A DNA stretch of 9,137 nucleotides from Candidatus Cloacimonadota bacterium (GTDB taxonomy: Bacteria > Cloacimonadota > Cloacimonadia > JGIOTU-2): NCBI GenBank assembly GCA_021158425.1, contig JAGGUR010000069.1:1-9137 (forward strand). Reading direction: 5' to 3'. The notes under the pieces are model-generated. The model was not told the origin of the DNA and did not search any database. It saw only the letters and a list, made by a program, of their open reading frames with translations. Position numbers and translations under genes: made by a program. Positions 6,361-9,137 of the stretch are shown here, one piece after another; within the stretch, counting starts at the first letter, position 1; each line of letters opens with the position of its first letter.

Positions 6361-6383
6361 ATTGACACCAAAAAAATGTCAAT
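6361..6383. promoter_or_regulatory. Inverted repeat ATTGACA-N9-TGTCAAT upstream of the site-2 protease gene
   Basis: ATTGACA (6361-6367) and TGTCAAT (6377-6383) are perfect 7-base inverted copies around a C2A7 spacer, 15 bases upstream of the protease ATG. Read on the - strand, the distal arm is a perfect TTGACA -35 box, but the hexamer 17 bases later (CAGATT) matches the -10 consensus at only three of six positions. If it is a promoter, the message would have almost no leader, consistent with the absent Shine-Dalgarno site. It could equally be an operator for a dimeric regulator. Confidence 0.3.
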
Positions 6384-6469
6384 CTTTTTGTTTTTTCTTA
6401 CATGCATACCCAAAAAATTTTCAGATAAATTGTTTTATTTTAATAAACTAAGAAAATATCGGAAAGAAG

Positions 6470-6611
6470 CCCACGAATTAATTCGTGGGACAAATTGAAT
6501 AAATCCACTCATATTAACCGTTTCAACGGTTTTTCATGTCATAGATAAACTGTTGAAACAGTTACAAAAATTCTTTGGATTTTACTTACTTACCACAAAT
6601 AAATTTGTGGT
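6470..6611. repeat. Nested four-palindrome element (A-B-B'-A'), REPIN- or MITE-like
   Basis: Four perfect palindromic units lie in 142 bases. A is CCCACGAATTAATTCGTGGG (6470-6489). B is AACCGTTTCAACGGTT (6516-6531). B' is AACTGTTGAAACAGTT (6548-6563). A' is ACCACAAATAAATTTGTGGT (6592-6611). A' resembles A, and the reverse complement of B' resembles B. The differences fall as matched pairs (C:G to A:T, G:C to A:T, C:G to T:A), so each stem stays paired. Between A and B sits AAATCCA (6501-6507), and between B' and A' its inverse TGGATTT (6576-6582). The unit is therefore two head-to-head copies of A-AAATCCA-B. Two inverted REP-like sequences are the definition of a REPIN, which is moved by RAYT (Y1, IS200-like) transposases. 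No transposase is in the window, and only one copy is present, so mobility is inferred. Confidence 0.6.
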
Positions 6612-6788
6612 CTCCTTCTATATTAACATTTTCCAACCTATATCACCCACAAACCATTTATCCATAGGTTATTTTGAATTTTTATATCAAAATTTTGGTG
6701 GTATCTCTATTTTATTTTTTCTTGCTCCCGTTTAATTTTGAAAAAGTAACAATTATCTTATAGCTTTCTAAATAAATTGACATCTTAT

Positions 6789-6817
6789 TTATCAAACTGA
6801 TTTCTTGATTTTAAAAT
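6789..6817 (+). promoter_or_regulatory. Candidate housekeeping promoter for the synthetase-lepB unit
   Basis: TTATCA (6789-6794, four of six matches to TTGACA) is followed after 17 bases by TAAAAT (6812-6817, five of six matches to TATAAT). Transcription would begin about 6824, leaving a leader of about 34 bases that includes the AAGGA ribosome-binding site. In DNA this AT-rich, such matches occur by chance. Confidence 0.3.
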
Positions 6818-6857
6818 AATAATAATAGCGATTTTAATGCTAAGAAGGATGTAAATT

Positions 6858-8387
6858 GTGCAACTACATCAATCATTTATTACCACAGCAAAAAAGTTTG
6901 GTAATAAAATATCTGTTTATGACCAGGCAACGGATAAAGAAATCAGTTATAGTAAAATGCTAATCGCATCTCTGATTCTTTCAAAAAAGTTTTCTAAATA
7001 TCGTGGAAATTATATTGGCGTAATGGTTCCTACATCGGCAGGTTGTATGCTTTCCATACTTGGGTCTCTGATGTGCGGTAAAATACCTGTGATGATAAAC
7101 TATGCTACAGGTGCAGGAGAAAATTGCATCTACGCACAGGAAAAATGCAGCTTTAAAACTATTATCACAAGTAAGAAGCTACTGGAAAAGATTAATGTGG
7201 AACCAGTAGAAGGAATGGTTTTTCTTGAAGACATAATGGATTCACTCACAACATTGGATAAACTGAAGGCTGCAATTAAATCAAAACTACCGACTTTTAT
7301 TTTGCGATTACAGGTACATAAAGGTTCAGATGATGAAGATTGTGTTATTCTGTTCACAAGTGGAAGCGAGAAAGACCCAAAAGCAGTTCAACTCTCACAT
7401 AAGAATATCTTTCATAATGTTAATACAATTCCACAAGTAATTGATATAAGCGAAAATGATATCTTTGCAGGCACTCTTCCTTTATTTCATGTCTTTGGTT
7501 TAACAATTAATTTCTGGTTACCAATTTTGATGGGCTCTTCTATTGTTGCTCACGCAAATCCATTAGATTATAAAGCAATATGCAATTCATTCAAAAAGTA
7601 TAAAATAACTCTTGTAGTAGGAACCCCATCTTTTTTCTATGGATATTTACGGAAATCAGAGCCAGGCGATTTTGATTCTGTTAGATATGCTATTGCAGGT
7701 GCGGATAAAGTTACAGACCAGCTTCGTGAAGGATATATGAAAAAACATAATTTAGAACTTATGGAAGGTTACGGCACAACAGAAACAAGTCCTGTGATTT
7801 CAGTAAATGTTCCTGGCGCAAATAAACCTGGCAGTATAGGCAAGCCACTTCCTGGCGTTCAGGTTAAAATTGTAGATAGAGAAACAGATGAAGAACTTCC
7901 TGCAAATAAGGAAGGTAAGATTTTAGTAAAAGGGGACCTTGTAATGAATGGCTACTTAGGAGACCTTGAAGAGACTTCACTTCGTATTCGTAATGGCTGG
8001 TATGACACCGGAGATATGGGAGTATTAGATGAAGATGGATTTCTCTGGCATAGAGGTAGATTGAGAAGATTCGTAAAGGTTGGGGGAGAGATGATATCTT
8101 TGGTTCGTGTAGAGAATGTCTTAGAAAAACTGCTGCCAGAAGGAGCTGTCTGTTGTGTTGTTGATGTCCCTAATCCAAGAAAAGGTTCTGACATCGTTGC
8201 AGCTGTAACAACAAAAGGAATTAATAAAAAGCATATTCAGAAGCAAATGAAAAAAGAGATTCCAGCAATCGCAATCCCAAAAGAATTTCACCTAATTGAA
8301 GATATTCCGATGATGGGAAGTGGGAAGGTGAATTTCAGAGAAGTAGAAAAAATATGCCGAAAATTAGAAAATGATAAATCCAATTAA
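6858..8387 (+). CDS. Acyl-ACP/acyl-CoA synthetase of the Aas type (AMP-forming), synthetase domain only
   Basis: This 509-residue enzyme belongs to the adenylate-forming superfamily, which activates a fatty acid with ATP and passes it to a thiol carrier. The motifs are in order. FTSGSEKDPKAV (166-177) is the phosphate-binding loop. PLFHVFGLT (208-216) and EGYGTTE (303-309) follow. YDTGD (382-386) is the ribose-binding Asp region. GRLRRFVKVGGEMIS (400-414) is the hinge and C-terminal core, and GSGK with Lys490 is the adenylation lysine. The wording FTSGSE, PLFHxFGLT, EGYGxTExxPVxSVNVP, RxKI/VGGEM and MxGSGK resembles the C-terminal half of E. coli Aas more than generic FadD. The phosphate loop has Ala where PKG is usual. 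The N-terminal acyltransferase domain of Aas is absent. The start is GTG at 6858, with AAGGA at 6845-6849. Likely role: recycling exogenous or lysophospholipid-derived fatty acids to acyl-ACP. The carrier, ACP or CoA, cannot be decided here. Confidence 0.87.
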   Translation: MQLHQSFITTAKKFGNKISVYDQATDKEISYSKMLIASLILSKKFSKYRGNYIGVMVPTSAGCMLSILGSLMCGKIPVMINYATGAGENCIYAQEKCSFKTIITSKKLLEKINVEPVEGMVFLEDIMDSLTTLDKLKAAIKSKLPTFILRLQVHKGSDDEDCVILFTSGSEKDPKAVQLSHKNIFHNVNTIPQVIDISENDIFAGTLPLFHVFGLTINFWLPILMGSSIVAHANPLDYKAICNSFKKYKITLVVGTPSFFYGYLRKSEPGDFDSVRYAIAGADKVTDQLREGYMKKHNLELMEGYGTTETSPVISVNVPGANKPGSIGKPLPGVQVKIVDRETDEELPANKEGKILVKGDLVMNGYLGDLEETSLRIRNGWYDTGDMGVLDEDGFLWHRGRLRRFVKVGGEMISLVRVENVLEKLLPEGAVCCVVDVPNPRKGSDIVAAVTTKGINKKHIQKQMKKEIPAIAIPKEFHLIEDIPMMGSGKVNFREVEKICRKLENDKSN

Positions 8388-8409
8388 AACTATTTAAGAG
8401 GTTTGACTC

Positions 8410-9120
8410 ATGCCAAAAAAACTTGAGAAGAAGCCGAAAAAAAAGAAATCAGTATTAAGAGAATGGATTGAAGCAATAATCTTTGCAGGAATTGCAGCAA
8501 TTATCATAAAAACCTTTGTTATTCAAACTTTTAGAATACCATCAGGCTCAATGGAAAGTTCGTTTTTGATTGGCGACTTCCTGGTTGCTAATAAATTCGT
8601 TTTTCATTTCCGTGAGCCCAAACAATTTGAACCAGTTATCTTCAAATACCCAATGGATAGTTATGACCCTCAGCCCAGAGAAAGATATGCTAAAATCATC
8701 CATCCTATATATTGGGATAAGAAAAATTTCTTTTTTAAGTATTACAAGCGTCGGGATTTTATTAAAAGAATTATTGGAATGCCTGGCGATACATTACAAA
8801 TTATAGACAAAAATGTTTATATAAACGGAAAATACATAAAGGAAGATTACGCTCAACATATAGATTACCGTATAATACCAAGAGAAAAAGGACACCTTTA
8901 TATCAACTCTGAATTTATGGGAAGCAGGGACAACTTTGGACCTTTAGTAATCCCTGAAGGAAAATATTTTGTAATGGGAGATAACAGAGACAACAGCAGT
9001 GACTCGCGCTATTGGGGATTGTTAGATAGGAAATTTCTCAAAGGTATTCCAATGATAATCTACTGGTCATGGGACCAACATCATCATATCCGCTGGAAAA
9101 GATTGCTGAAAATCGTCTAA
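8410..9120 (+). CDS. lepB: Signal peptidase I
   Basis: The membrane-bound serine/lysine protease removes signal peptides from exported proteins. The 236-residue protein starts with a very basic cytoplasmic tail (about ten Lys/Arg in the first 17 residues). One transmembrane helix follows at about 19-38, then the family boxes. FRIPSGSMESS (41-51) has catalytic Ser47. RDFIKRIIGMPGD (115-127) has catalytic Lys119. GDNRDNSSDSRYWG (190-203) is the conserved box near the active site. Between the first two boxes, after FKYP (78-81), lies a longer-than-minimal aromatic and basic insert (about 82-113, with YWDKKNFFFKYYKRR). There is only one membrane segment, as in Gram-positive SipS-like forms. AAGAGG (8396-8401) is eight bases before the ATG. 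It follows the synthetase by 22 bases, so the two genes probably form one transcript. No terminator is visible in the last 17 bases. Confidence 0.95.
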   Translation: MPKKLEKKPKKKKSVLREWIEAIIFAGIAAIIIKTFVIQTFRIPSGSMESSFLIGDFLVANKFVFHFREPKQFEPVIFKYPMDSYDPQPRERYAKIIHPIYWDKKNFFFKYYKRRDFIKRIIGMPGDTLQIIDKNVYINGKYIKEDYAQHIDYRIIPREKGHLYINSEFMGSRDNFGPLVIPEGKYFVMGDNRDNSSDSRYWGLLDRKFLKGIPMIIYWSWDQHHHIRWKRLLKIV

Positions 9121-9137
9121 GACTATATAACCACCGA

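Larger units (their letters stand above)
6346..6857. other. 512-base divergent intergenic region without a gene
   Basis: This AT-rich gap separates the divergent site-2 protease gene and acyl synthetase gene. From left to right it contains an inverted repeat near the protease start (6361-6383), the four-palindrome element (6470-6611), a weak inverted repeat AACCTAT/ATAGGTT (6635-6641 and 6664-6670), and a possible promoter for the synthetase (6789-6817). The only open frame in it, 6553-6735, runs across the palindromes and shows no domain or ribosome-binding site, so I regard it as non-coding. Confidence 0.7.

Noticed and set aside
6470..6611. CRISPR array
   Set aside because: The units are two different palindrome types in inverted order, not direct repeats with equal-length spacers, and no cas gene is nearby.
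6553..6735. 60-codon open frame in the large divergent gap
   Set aside because: It begins inside palindrome B', runs through palindrome A', has no ribosome-binding site, and shows no recognisable domain or signal. The symmetry of the DNA explains the region better than coding does.
6858..8387. Non-ribosomal peptide synthetase adenylation domain
   Set aside because: There is no carrier or condensation domain, and motif wording follows fatty-acid activating Aas-type enzymes.

Overview
The window is strongly AT-rich, gene-dense bacterial DNA with no rRNA, tRNA, CRISPR array, integrase or intact transposase. It holds nine protein-coding genes. One is cut by the left edge; the others are complete. 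Gene content (SMC-partner ScpA, type I glutamine synthetase, site-2 protease, signal peptidase I, ECF sigma/anti-sigma pair, PhnD-like lipoprotein, archaeal-type HD phosphohydrolase) and the Gram-negative-style lipoprotein and periplasmic proteins suggest an uncultured, probably anaerobic bacterium with an outer membrane. A candidate phylum near the FCB group, such as Cloacimonadota, is a guess from overall flavour only and is not proven by the sequence.

Layout: (1) 1-473, + strand, C-terminal part of an HD-superfamily metal-dependent phosphohydrolase. (2) 474-765, intergenic, with a possible terminator and a dispersed-repeat-like inverted repeat (590-706). (3) 766-1665, + strand, an orphan PhnD-type substrate-binding lipoprotein. 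(4) 1805-3436, + strand, a tight three-gene unit: ECF sigma factor, membrane anti-sigma factor with a complete Cys/His zinc motif, and a secreted helical LTXXQ/CpxP/ZraP-like protein. It is closed by a strong terminator at 3461-3490. (5) 6345-3526, - strand, the gene order site-2 protease, glnA, scpA. The glnA-scpA junction carries a GC-rich palindrome that contains the only good ribosome-binding site of scpA. (6) 6346-6857, a divergent 512-base gap that contains a nested set of four perfect palindromes (6470-6611) arranged A-B-B'-A'. (7) 6858-9120, + strand, an Aas-type acyl-ACP/acyl-CoA synthetase followed after 22 bases by signal peptidase I.

Together the genes are mainly envelope and housekeeping functions. 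The sigma/anti-sigma/LTXXQ unit looks like an envelope-stress or metal-sensing switch of the CnrYXH general type. The site-2 protease and ScpA are commonly found near each other in bacteria, and here glnA lies between them. The synthetase and LepB probably share a transcript and act at the inner membrane on fatty-acid recycling and on protein export respectively.

The most unusual non-coding signal is the palindrome cluster at 6470-6611. Its related palindromes differ by paired substitutions that keep every stem intact, and the whole unit is inversely symmetric. This is the architecture of a REPIN (two REP sequences in inverted orientation) or a similar non-autonomous element.
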